A stretch of DNA of 64,000 nucleotides, taken from contig CAJFCJ010000007.1 of the NCBI GenBank assembly GCA_904063045.1, positions 4,223,404 through 4,287,403 on the forward strand, in the 5' to 3' direction. Below, piece after piece: positions 1 to 9,684 of this stretch. The notes beneath the pieces were generated by a model. That model saw only the letters and a list, made by a program, of their open reading frames with translations. It did not search any database and was not told where the DNA came from. The stretch is from Dimorphilus gyrociliatus. Taxonomy: Eukaryota > Annelida > Polychaeta > Dinophilidae. How positions within the stretch are numbered: position 1 is the stretch's first letter; each line of letters opens with the position of its first letter. The translations under genes and the position numbers were made by a program.

Positions 1-440
1 CTTAATTTACAGAAAAGGAAACATGAAATTCCTCGATATAGGAAGGATTTCCCTCTGAAGAGAAAGGGAATAAAATATTAATAACAAGATAACAGAATCT
101 ATACCATCATTGATTCTTCATTAATTACAATCAAAATGTTTAAGTTTTTCTCAAACTCTTCCTCTATTTCATACGTTATATTTTATAATAAACAGCATAT
201 TTCTTATGAATATATTTGTAAATACACAGTGATTAATCTCGTTTAGCATAGATTTATATGTTGTTTTTTTAGTTATTACTATTTCAAAACTATAGTCAAG
301 TTGCCAAAGGGTCAAAATATTACCGGTACACCTATTAATTGTAGTTTATCAGTCAATACTTAATATAGTAAAAGGTGAAGGTCAGTTTATTCTGAGAAAG
401 TGTGTATAAGTTCAAATCTTAGAGTAGACCAATAGTAAGA
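1..440. other. Intergenic region upstream of MGST1
   Basis: AT-rich sequence with no supported gene. It probably contains the MGST1 promoter and 5' UTR at its right end. No RNA gene or repeat is recognisable. Confidence 0.5.
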
Positions 441-985
441 ATGTCTCCCAGCGTTCTGTTAACACTATCGAACCCTGTGTTTGCAAAATTTGTATTCCAT
501 GCTACGCTATGTCTAGCGAAGATGTTGAGTCTTGGAATATTGACATCTATAAAGAGGTCAGCAACGTTAGTGATGAGTAGTCCAGAGGATAGATCGTGGT
601 CTTATTTTGTGGGTAAAACTCCTAAAGACGCTAAAATTATTCACAACGACGATAGAATTGAAAGAGTTAGAAGGTAAATCTTTGCTAATATTAATTGTTA
701 CCATTTAGCTTATAATGTCTTTCTTATTTTTACAGAAATCACCTGAACGATGTCGAAAACATCTACTTGTTTGTCCTAATTGGCTTTTTTTACGTACTAA
801 CTCAACCAGACCTTTCTACTGCTACGTGGCATTTTAGAATATTTACCATCTCTCGCTTTATTCACACACTCGTCTATCAATTAGCAGTTAAACAACCAGC
901 GAGAGGTTCCGCATTTTTTGTAGGTGTTTTGGTAAATGTTTCTATGGCTTTTAGTATCTTGTTTAACGGAGCTTTGAGCTTTTGA
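441..985 (+). CDS. MGST1: Microsomal glutathione S-transferase 1 (MAPEG family)
   Basis: Membrane enzyme of the ER and mitochondrial outer membrane that conjugates glutathione to electrophiles and reduces lipid hydroperoxides. Two exons, 441-673 and 736-985, join across a 62-nt GT-AG intron to give 160 residues; mammalian MGST1 is about 155. Exon 1 carries the first helix (NPVFAKFVFHATLCLAKML) and the loop ending in R. Exon 2 opens with NHLNDVENIYLF, the MAPEG Asn-His-Leu-Asn-Asp-x-Glu-Asn signature with glutathione-binding residues, and continues through the HFRIFTISRFIHTLVY and FFVGVLVNVSMAF helices. The joined reading frame restores the family order exactly. Four hydrophobic helices are visible. 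The start is the first ATG preceding a conserved N-terminal helix. Confidence 0.92.
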
Positions 986-2611
986 TTTATTCGAATTCTA
1001 TACAAATTTTCCATAGTTAAACTTAACCAACTTTTCTGCATATTGAAATATAATTGACAAATAAAAGTCTTTAATACAAGTTTTTAATCAAATAAAATGT
1101 TATACTCTATTAATTGCGAAATATCTTGAAATCAGTTTGATAATTTAACAACAATTTTTATCTCATTCCCAGAAAACAGAGTTCTAAACAAATATACGGT
1201 GCTGCCATCTATATCGGACTACACAGGCAACTTAATATGCAAATAGGCTGCTCAGGTGCTCAGAGGAAAACAATTTATACTAAAGCAGTTAATTTTCAAA
1301 TGGAGGTTATCTTCGCGCAGGAGCAATTCCGCCACCAGTGAAGTTATCTGAGGTGCGGATATTGCTAGTTGAAAACTATACCCAATTCCCCGCGATATTC
1401 GCTTGAAATATTAGTGAGTAATCGCAATTTTTGTCGGCTAGAAATAGCCAAATATCTAAATAATAAAGACGAGAGGGTCTAAATTGCCTGTGCTATTAGA
1501 TCTAAACAACGGGCACTTTTTCTTATATATACTATGTAAATAGTGTATATCATATTTTCCATAGAGCTCAAATACACTTAAATTCATTATCTATTACACA
1601 AACGGCTTTCAATTTTGATGATCTTTTTTTATCTTCCTTATTCTCATTGAATCATATCACTTGGAATATTCGTGCTACTCTTACTAATTGGGTCAACATA
1701 AAATAATGTTTGGTAGAGGGGTTTACTCCCTCACAACAGATTTGAATTTATTATAGAAGAGACTATGTCTAAATCTTTTACTCGTTAAAATTCAATATGT
1801 TGCTTGGTCTTTAAGTACTTTATATAAGAGACTTAGCAGATTAATTTGCTGCATCTATACTTTCTTGACTTTGAGGTCCTGGCTATTTTTTAGGTTTCTT
1901 ATGATTGAAACTGCAAACTATTTGCAACCATCAGAAGGGAGAAAGAAAAGCGTGAAATAAATGAAAATAGAATATTTGAGGTTGCAAGATGTAGGAGAAG
2001 ATGTAAACTTTTTGCTGATACTTAAATGGGAAAGATTTTCAAAATAATCTGTCACAAATCTATCTATAAATATTATCTTAAAGGGATATTATAGTTTTTA
2101 CAATCCTCTAGATGGCATTTTCTTATTTGATAAATATTCATACCAACCTGTTCTGAATAAGAAAAGACCACTCTACAAAATCAATAGCGCCGTGAAAATT
2201 TAAATTCCGCTTCTCCCTATAAAAGAGTAATAAAAATCGGCTTTAAGGTGCCGGCATTTTTATTCAACTTAGCCTTTTGAGAGTTGTATCGATCAAGTCT
2301 GATTAGTGTTTTATTCTGGAAAGCGAAACGATATTTTTAATAATCGCCTATCGGCCAATCACTAATTAGATTTGAACACTTTTCGCCCAGTGCTCTCAGC
2401 TGGTCTACGTTCAAAGTAAATAATCTACGCCGTAAATCCTCTCATTCTATTGTAAAAGAATCTTTTTTATACACAAAAAAGAAAGAAAATCAAATGAAAA
2501 ATTGGCATTGTACAAAAAATGTTCGTTTTGGCAACAACTACTTTTGAAAATCTTACGATTCATTTTATACAAATAGAATATATCCGCTTTAGATAAGGAT
2601 TTCATTACATT
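986..2611. other. 1.6-kb intergenic region between MGST1 and the CNBD2-like gene
   Basis: No open frame of coding character on either strand. The stretch 1180-1480 is less AT-rich than its surroundings and contains an octamer ATGCAAAT near 1238, but I cannot assign a gene. A TATAAAAG box at 2218-2225 is followed by a hairpin at 2231-2263, described separately. The right end should hold the promoter of the downstream gene. Confidence 0.5.
2218..2263 (+). promoter_or_regulatory. TATA-like box followed by an 11-bp hairpin
   Basis: TATAAAAG at 2218-2225 is followed five bases later by an inverted repeat. The arms are TAAAAATCGGC (2231-2241) and GCCG-gc-ATTTTTA, with an 8-nt loop and a 2-nt bulge. 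A promoter or small-RNA role is an inference; AT-rich DNA produces such arms by chance more easily than mixed DNA. Confidence 0.25.
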
Positions 2612-4658
2612 ATGAGTACTGCATACCAGAGGATATTGTCTATTGCTTGTAAAAGTGATGGAAATAGATCGGATAAGGATATTGAGGAATTGAAGAGTTG
2701 GCTAAGGAAAACTTCGGATGTATTCAAAAATCAGAAGGAAGAAATTGTTGAGGTTGTGGCTAAGAAAAGTTGCTATGTCTCACGTAATTTAGACGATGTT
2801 GTTATAAGGCAAGGAGAAGTTGGAGATATCGTCTATATTGTCCTTCGTGGAAAGTTGTCCGTTTACGTTAGACCCCAAGCATCAGGTATCGACGATGCTC
2901 GCTGCGCGGAACTTCTGCGCAGAGTTGAGGCGGATTGCTCTCAAAAACGTGTACCTTTGGATAGAAAGGTATTCGGTAACGCCGTCGTCACTTTGGGACG
3001 AGGTTCAATGTTTGGTGAAGTAGCTCTTTTATCGGAAAACTCTATTAGAACAGCTTCCGTTATGTGTGACGAAAAGTGCGATTTGTTAGCTATCGACCGG
3101 CAAACGTACAATCAATCTCTTCGCTCCTGGCAGGTATCTATAATCCCTTTATTATTCTGACCACTCCTACTCATTGTTTAATCAAGGATATATTATTACT
3201 TTTAAGGAGGAAGAATTTAAAGAAAAAACCGAGTTTGTTAAGGAGCATTCACTGTTCAGAAACTGTTCTTTAGATAATAGGGTAAACATGGCTATAAGCC
3301 TGAGAAAAGTTGTTATTCCGTATGCGGGTAGTATTTGCCGACAGGGGGAACCTGCCAATACTGCCTATTTTGTATCGAAAGGGGAATGTAGAATCGTTAT
3401 GACGCCTAAAAATCATAATAGTCAATTCCATAATACATCTTATAATATTAAACATTCAAAAATCCCTGAAGCCTATGTAGGTGAATCTACAACTGGTCTA
3501 AGAAGGCCTAAATCAGCTTTTAATAAACTTCGAGTCAATACAGAAGAAAGTGACGACTTCGAAGTTGGAATTTCTTGTGCCGATACTATAATTGGCGATG
3601 TTGAATTAGTCCTCGAACTGTCTTCCTATATTGAAAGTGTTGTGGCAAATACTCATTGCGTCCTGTTCTCTTTGGATAAGAGGAATTTTGAGCGTTTAAT
3701 AGCAAAAAAAATGATTCAAACATTTGGTCAAATTCGCCAAGCGGCTGAACTTAAAGTTCAAAGACGATTGGATAGAATTCCTTCCCAAGTCACTGATTTA
3801 TTGAAGCATTGGCACGACCGGTTAGTCGCCATGAGTCCGGAAGTGAAAACGTCCAAAAAGAAATTAGCATTTCAGAGAAAGGTTGAACCTAAACAAAACG
3901 ACTTGAAAGCGTTAATGAGAATCAAACGACACGAAAGACTTCTTCATAGGGGACCAATAATTCAAATGGATAGGATGAAACCGCGTAAGCCTAGAAAAAA
4001 GATTATAGAAGAGAAGGAAGAACATATTCCTTCTACCACTCAAGTAGTTCGAAGCAGAAAGAGAACAGATTCTGAAGATGAACGAATGATATCTGCAAGT
4101 GTGTTTAGATCAAAACGCCGGTCGCAGAATCAAGACAAAGAGAAAATATTCATTACTCAAAGAGACGAAAGTGATGATAATGATGAAGATGATGAAGATG
4201 AAGATAATGAAAATAAAAACGACAATTCTGATGGTTTCGAAAAGTACGAGTTGACTTGTTTTAGAAATCATGAAGCTTCGCAAAAGGCTATGACTGCGCT
4301 GGAAGATAAACTTGGTCGATGGTACGACAAAGTCGGAAATCTAGTCAAAGATGACTCAACATACAGGAAGGCAAGCAGGGTACGAAGTTTATCAAGAGTT
4401 AAAGAACGTTCACCTAACGATGAGCCATTAAAGCACGGAATGGTAATTATAATGCGGCCCCATTCTCCCGTCTTTCCTAATGCACAAAGAGCAGTATCAG
4501 CACATCAACATCAAGTATATAGACCAATCGAATGGGGTTTAGAAGAGGATAACGTGAACGAAATACGATTCTTTAGGGTTCAATCGGCTCCTGCAAGAAG
4601 AGGAGCTGACGGATCTGCGAAAAGCAGGCCTAAATCTGCAATATGCTGGGATAAATAG
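2612..4658 (+). CDS. Cyclic nucleotide-binding domain protein, CNBD2-like
   Basis: Two exons, 2612-3133 and 3207-4658, separated by a 73-nt phase-0 intron, encode 657 residues. The first cNMP-binding fold spans about residues 45-170: VVIRQGEVGDIVYIVLRGKL, then the phosphate-binding cassette region GRGSMFGEVALLSENSIRTA. Exon 2 begins EEEFKEKTEFVKEHSLFRNC, the linker typical of CNBD2-type proteins, followed by a second, more divergent cNMP fold (YAGSICRQGEPANTAYFVSKGE). The C-terminal third is charged and disordered, with a long Asp/Glu run near 4170-4210. Human CNBD2 is expressed in testis and bound to cAMP in sperm, so a cilium or sperm role is possible. The paralogue assignment is less sure than the domain call. 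Its stop lies 5 nt from the stop of the convergent gene. Confidence 0.78.
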
Positions 4659-4663
4659 TTTTA

Positions 4664-6850
4664 TTAATCATTTCTTAAAGTAAAAGCGTCAATACGGTAT
4701 TGGCCTGCCAAGAATAGAGTTTCCGTTCCATTTGAAAAAACCGCAGCAGAATATAATCTATTAAAGTTTCTGTTACTTATGAGTTTTCCTTCCGTAGTAT
4801 AGATTGATATCTTTGTAGTTCTCCTCTTTTTTTGGCAAAGGAGAAGTCCCTGATTATGTCCTAACAAATAAACATTTCGAAAATATGAGTTTTTGTTGAC
4901 TTCTTTAATAGTTTTAAATATGCTGCCATCAGTTGAATCCAAAAGCAGTATACCTCGTATTCCAAAGATATCAGCGACCGCTACTTTATTATCGATTATC
5001 GCTATATTTGCTCGACCATCTGCTGTTATATTAGTCTTCCAGACAATAGTACCATTCATATGTAATCCTAATATATCGCAAGGACTAGTGGTAGAAACAA
5101 TTAACATTCCATCCGCTGTGGAACGAATTTGGGAGATACTATAATCCAATGAAAACAGAATTTCCCAATTAGCTCCTTTATCATGGGAAGAAATAACTAC
5201 ACCTTCCATTATATTGTTCTTTGTTGAGCATAAAGCTACTATTGTGCCATTCAATGTGATTGTAATAGATCTTAATTTACAATTTTTTTTCACTTGAACT
5301 TGTTCTATTGCCCCAAATTCAGGATTCATTACGTATAGACCTCTATTAATCCGATCGTATTTTGCCACATAGTATAAATTACCTTCTGAAATTATAATAT
5401 CATATATAAACTTTCCAAATTCGAATAGTTGTTTGGTCAATTTTAATTGGTAATTATTTAAATCCAATAGATGGCGTTCAGTAGTTGTTTGAACCGTTGG
5501 ACTTGAACCAATTGTGAAAAAGTTTGTCAAAGTTGATAAAGTTTCCAAATTAGTTTCTTCCGTTGAATTCAATTTGGTTGCCGTATGTTCCGCAGTTGGG
5601 AATATTTCAACGGATTCGGTTGTGGTAATAAGTTCTTGAGTCTGAGCTGTTGAAGTTTGCTTCACTAAACCTAAAGTAGCTTCACTAGTTGTTTCCATAG
5701 AAGTTGTAAAGGACTTGGTAGTCTTAATAGAGTTATTAAGTAGATGTTCGCTAGTAGAAAGATCACTATTGGTACTACTACTTCTACTACTACCACTACT
5801 GCTACTACTACTACTACTACTACCACTACTACTCTTCAAGACTTCAACTTTTTTAGCTTTCTTTAGATATCTTGTAACGTCGCTTTCAATAGGCCTAGTA
5901 GTTGTAGATAAGACAATGCTTTCTTCTCTAGTAGAATGACTATCTTTTGAATCGTGTGTATTTCTTTCCAAGTTTATGGTCGAGTCATTAGATTTAATAA
6001 ATATGAGTTTACCAGTTGAAATTTTCACATTGGAACTATCATTTATTAATAAGGTATTCGTAGTCACTTTTGAATTGCTCTTAGAACGTCCAGTAGTTAA
6101 GACTTTTAAAATAAAACTACCATTTGTTAAATCATCTGCAGTTGATTTTGAATGCATTGCAAAAGCTTTAGGAGGTCTGTTAAATAAAGTTTTAACTGTT
6201 GATAATTCTGTAATATATCTACCAGTTTTATAATCATCTTGAGAAGTTACTATATTTCCTTTTATCTTGGTTTTGATAGGTTGTGTTATTTGAGCTGTAC
6301 TTGATTTTATAGTGGAAGCAACAGTTGTTAAATCTTCATTATTTGCTTGTAAACTCGTTGTCAAGTTAACTCTGGTAGTTGTTTCGTTATCGCGAAAAGG
6401 TATCGGATTTGGGCTTGTCGTACGCCTGTCACTTTTTAAACTGGATTTAACCGTTTTTGTATTAGATTCAATAAAAACTTTGTCGGTACGATTTAACTTT
6501 GTTTTATTGATTAAATCCAGTTCTGGATATAGTAAATCAAGAGTTCTCGATTGTTTAATTACCGATTTTTCGTCCACTTCATAATGAGTCCTTTGTTCCA
6601 TTAGATTCGTAAGTGAACCTCTTAAAAAGTAGAAATAGATGATATTCACACAAACACCAATAAAAATAGCAGCAAGGAAAGTATAAAGTGAGCATAATCT
6701 ATTTAATCTTGCTTCTTGCTTTTGTAAGCGTTTCAAAATTTTCACTTGAAAGAATATAAAGTTCCTCGTTTCGTAATGTTCCCTTTTCATCCTATTATCC
6801 AAATTACGTACGTAATTCTTAATTCTATACATATTTCTTTCATCAGTCAT
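4664..6850 (-). CDS. Mucin-like type II membrane protein with beta-propeller-like C-terminus (unrecognised)
   Basis: Single-exon frame of 728 residues. The first 50 residues are basic and probably cytoplasmic. One transmembrane helix spans about residues 52-76 (LCSLYTFLAAIFIGVCVNII). A long Ser/Thr-rich extracellular stalk, about residues 85-490, has many potential N- and O-glycosylation sites and a polyserine block at 5776-5835. The last 240 residues lose the Ser/Thr bias and show repeated strands such as GTIVALCSTKNN, GMLIVSTTSPCD and GSIFKTIKEVNK, resembling blades of a beta-propeller. No signal peptide is present, so the anchor is signal-anchor type. I do not recognise the family. The overall layout recalls stalked adhesion or receptor proteins, which is inference. 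Confidence 0.72.
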   Translation of the reverse strand: MTDERNMYRIKNYVRNLDNRMKREHYETRNFIFFQVKILKRLQKQEARLNRLCSLYTFLAAIFIGVCVNIIYFYFLRGSLTNLMEQRTHYEVDEKSVIKQSRTLDLLYPELDLINKTKLNRTDKVFIESNTKTVKSSLKSDRRTTSPNPIPFRDNETTTRVNLTTSLQANNEDLTTVASTIKSSTAQITQPIKTKIKGNIVTSQDDYKTGRYITELSTVKTLFNRPPKAFAMHSKSTADDLTNGSFILKVLTTGRSKSNSKVTTNTLLINDSSNVKISTGKLIFIKSNDSTINLERNTHDSKDSHSTREESIVLSTTTRPIESDVTRYLKKAKKVEVLKSSSGSSSSSSSSSGSSRSSSTNSDLSTSEHLLNNSIKTTKSFTTSMETTSEATLGLVKQTSTAQTQELITTTESVEIFPTAEHTATKLNSTEETNLETLSTLTNFFTIGSSPTVQTTTERHLLDLNNYQLKLTKQLFEFGKFIYDIIISEGNLYYVAKYDRINRGLYVMNPEFGAIEQVQVKKNCKLRSITITLNGTIVALCSTKNNIMEGVVISSHDKGANWEILFSLDYSISQIRSTADGMLIVSTTSPCDILGLHMNGTIVWKTNITADGRANIAIIDNKVAVADIFGIRGILLLDSTDGSIFKTIKEVNKNSYFRNVYLLGHNQGLLLCQKKRRTTKISIYTTEGKLISNRNFNRLYSAAVFSNGTETLFLAGQYRIDAFTLRND
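5772..5835 (-). repeat. Imperfect trinucleotide (AGT)n repeat encoding polyserine
   Basis: On the plus strand the sequence is mostly CTA/CTG/CCA-type triplets. On the coding strand it reads as runs of AGT/AGC Ser codons broken by Gly and Arg. It lies inside the stalk of the mucin-like protein and is a likely site of length variation. Confidence 0.85.
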
Positions 6851-7764
6851 TCTTGTTTGCCAGCTATTATGTAAATGGTATAAACTTTCATAAAGTATAG
6901 ATGGAGTTTCTAATTACTTGTTACAATAAAAAAAATTATTAATATACATTTTTTTATTAATATAAAATATAGTTCATATTTCAAGATTAATCACTTCTCT
7001 TTTATTAATATTAACTGTTATTATCGGATAGTATTTAATCTTTAATTATTTTATTTAAGGTTAAACAATTCGTGTTTGATTTCTTAGTTAGTTTGTTTAT
7101 AATCTGTTTTTTTAATAGATTTATATCTCTTTTACGGATATTATAAATATTTATATTGATCGATATTAAGATATCAATTTTTTAAAAAATCGATTTAAAA
7201 GATCTCATCAAAACTTTGCAACATTAGACTATTAGCTAATAAATCAATTATCGTGTTAAAAAGTTCTAAAGTTTAATTTCATTTACATTCTAATTTTAAT
7301 TAAATTCCATTTCAACTGTAAAATTAAACAATTAAATTTCATTTAACTTTAACTTATTTATATTTCATATATTCTCTTTTATTACTATTGAATTTTATTC
7401 TATTGCAGCAGTTGTTGATAAATCGAATTTCTTTTCTGATTATTTAAATATATTAAATGTGAAGAACATATATATAGACACTTTTTAAAGGTTTTTTTGA
7501 TAATTAACCGTCTCAACTGTCTATATTAGATATTTTCAGACCTTACAACAGATTTAAGAATATAGTAAAACTTTATAAGAAAACTACAACTTATACGATC
7601 AGATAAAATGTTTGAAAAGTTTCTAATTAAAGGAAATTAATGAAAGAGAATATTAATAAATTATCGTTGGTCATATTCTCAATTCGTATTATTGGCGCCA
7701 ACATATCGCGCCACACTACAAAGGTACTCTTAAGAAATATGTAAACAATTCAAAAGGTTCAACT
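6851..7764. other. Divergent intergenic region between the mucin-like gene and TTLL11
   Basis: Very AT-rich, with many ATTAAT and TTTAAT strings and no coding frame. The two flanking genes start outward from it, so it must hold both promoters. A GTAAACA forkhead-type heptamer at 7741-7747 lies 18 nt upstream of the TTLL11 start. Confidence 0.5.
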
Positions 7765-9532
7765 ATGTCGAATCGGAAGCTTCTCTCCTATGAAAACGCG
7801 TATGTGAAACAGCCACCACCTTATAAAAAGACAGATTTTCGATTACAACTTTGGAAAAATGAACGAAAAGAATTAAGATTGAAAGTAAGAAGAGAAAATT
7901 TTCATGTTGCTAGAGGCGATAACCTAACGAATGCTCCGGTATCTGTCGACACATCTAAAGCTAGATCTAATAGCGATGTCATTCGACTTTGTCTCAGGGA
8001 ACTTGGTTGGAATGAAAAGGAAACGGCGTCCAAAAAGAAATCTCATATTTACTGGTAACGCTTATTCCAATGTGATATCATATTTGTTAAATTTTATATA
8101 TATTTATAGGCATAGCCTCTCCTATGAAGATAACGATAATATACCTCCAGCTGCAAGAGTCAATAAATTTCCCGGAATGATAAATTGTTTAAGAAAAATA
8201 GCTCTATCCAGAACACTTGACGTTATGGCGCGTTTGTATCCAACAAGCTACGATTTTCATCCACAATCATGGATATTACCTACCCAATGGAGTACATGGT
8301 TTGAAGATTTTGAAAGAAAACCATCCATTTATATTGTAAAACCGAACGACGGTACTCATGGAAATGGAATTTACTTGTTAACCGATCCCAGACGCTACGA
8401 CGTTGGGGGAAATAGAAAGCATATTGTTCAAGAATATTTGTCAAAGCCCTTACTATTAGAAGGCAAGAAGTTTGACTTAAGAATTTATGTCGTGATTTCC
8501 AATTTAGAGCCTTTAACTGTTCACGTCTGTCGAGAAGGTCTTGTTAGATTGTGTACAGAAGATTATAGATCACCGAATACTTCTAATTTGCACAAGGTTC
8601 ACATGCACCTGACAAACTATTCACTGAACAAATCCAGTCCATCCTACGTTCACACGGACGATGTAAACGACGGTAACAAGAGAACTGTTACAGCTTTATT
8701 AAAAACTTTGAGGAGTTGCGGTTACGATGTCACTATGCTTTGGTCCAATATTGTTGATGTTGCAGCAAAAACTGCCATATCTATAGCCCCTCAACTGCAG
8801 GTAGAATTGCGTGCAATAACAGCACCTAGACCACAACCTTTTCAAATACTCGGCTTCGATCTACTTGTTCTGAATAATTTAAGTGTTTCGTTACTTGAAG
8901 TGAACGCCTGTCCATCATTGAGGATTGATTATGATCAGTCTATTGCTCCTGGAATAACTGAAACTATACATAGTGCCGTTGATGAGGAAATCAAGAAACC
9001 TCTTGTGCAAGAGACGCTCAAACTAGTAGCACCTCCTCACGCAAACGTCGATTGTGATGACACTATTCTGGAAGAGGTCTTACCCTTGAGAGCTGACGAG
9101 TACAGGTGTTATTGTATAATTGATCGTATTGTAAAGATATTCACAGCTAGTCTTGGAGTGAGGGCTACCCTACGCATGAATCATACAGCTTTCAGGAATT
9201 TTGCGCGAAGATGTAAACTAACAGGAATTACTGGAGGTGTTAGTTCAGCTTCGATAGATTTGTTATACTTGGAAGTTCAGAGAAGGTCAGAGCATGTTGA
9301 GGACTCTGGTAAATCAGGCTTGTGCTATCAAGGTTTCCTAGATGCTTTTCTCTCTTTGGCAAAGATTAAGTATTCATCCGCTGATAATCTACTCGAATCA
9401 GTATTAAGTTTGATTGGCTATTGCGAAACTCAATTAAATAATCACTCTCTTCCCCCGGCTTACAAGCCTCTTCTAAAGAAGAGAACGTCGTCTGGCAATA
9501 CATTTACAAAGCAACTTGTAGACGATCATTAA
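7765..9532 (+). CDS. TTLL11: Tubulin polyglutamylase TTLL11
   Basis: Adds long glutamate side chains to tubulin tails in cilia, centrioles and spindles. Exons 7765-8054 and 8110-9532 join across a 55-nt intron, giving 570 residues. The ATP-grasp TTL core shows the lead-in FPGMINCLRKIALSRTLDVM, then SWILPTQW, the nucleotide-binding YIVKPNDGTHGNGIYL, KFDLRIYVV, HLTNYSLNK and the metal/ATP segment FQILGFDLLV...SLLEVNACPSLRID. The C-terminal extension, about residues 430-540, carries RFxxF-like HTAFRNFARRCKL and SIDLLYLEVQRR, a block I associate with TTLL11 and not with TTLL6/13 or TTLL9. Compared with human TTLL11 the N-terminus is short. The start chosen is the first ATG of the frame. Confidence 0.87.
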
Positions 9533-9684
9533 TTTTTTGAACTTTTCACAAAAAAGCCACATAAAACATGCAAATAATAATGATATTAATGTCAATAATG
9601 ATAATAATAATAAACACGCCCTACTTGAAACTCACAACAAAGAACCAAAATAAATTTAAAAAGAAAAAAACAGAATTATTTATT

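Noticed and set aside
5715-5939. Leucine-rich plus-strand frame
   Set aside because: Antisense shadow of the polyserine-coding repeat.
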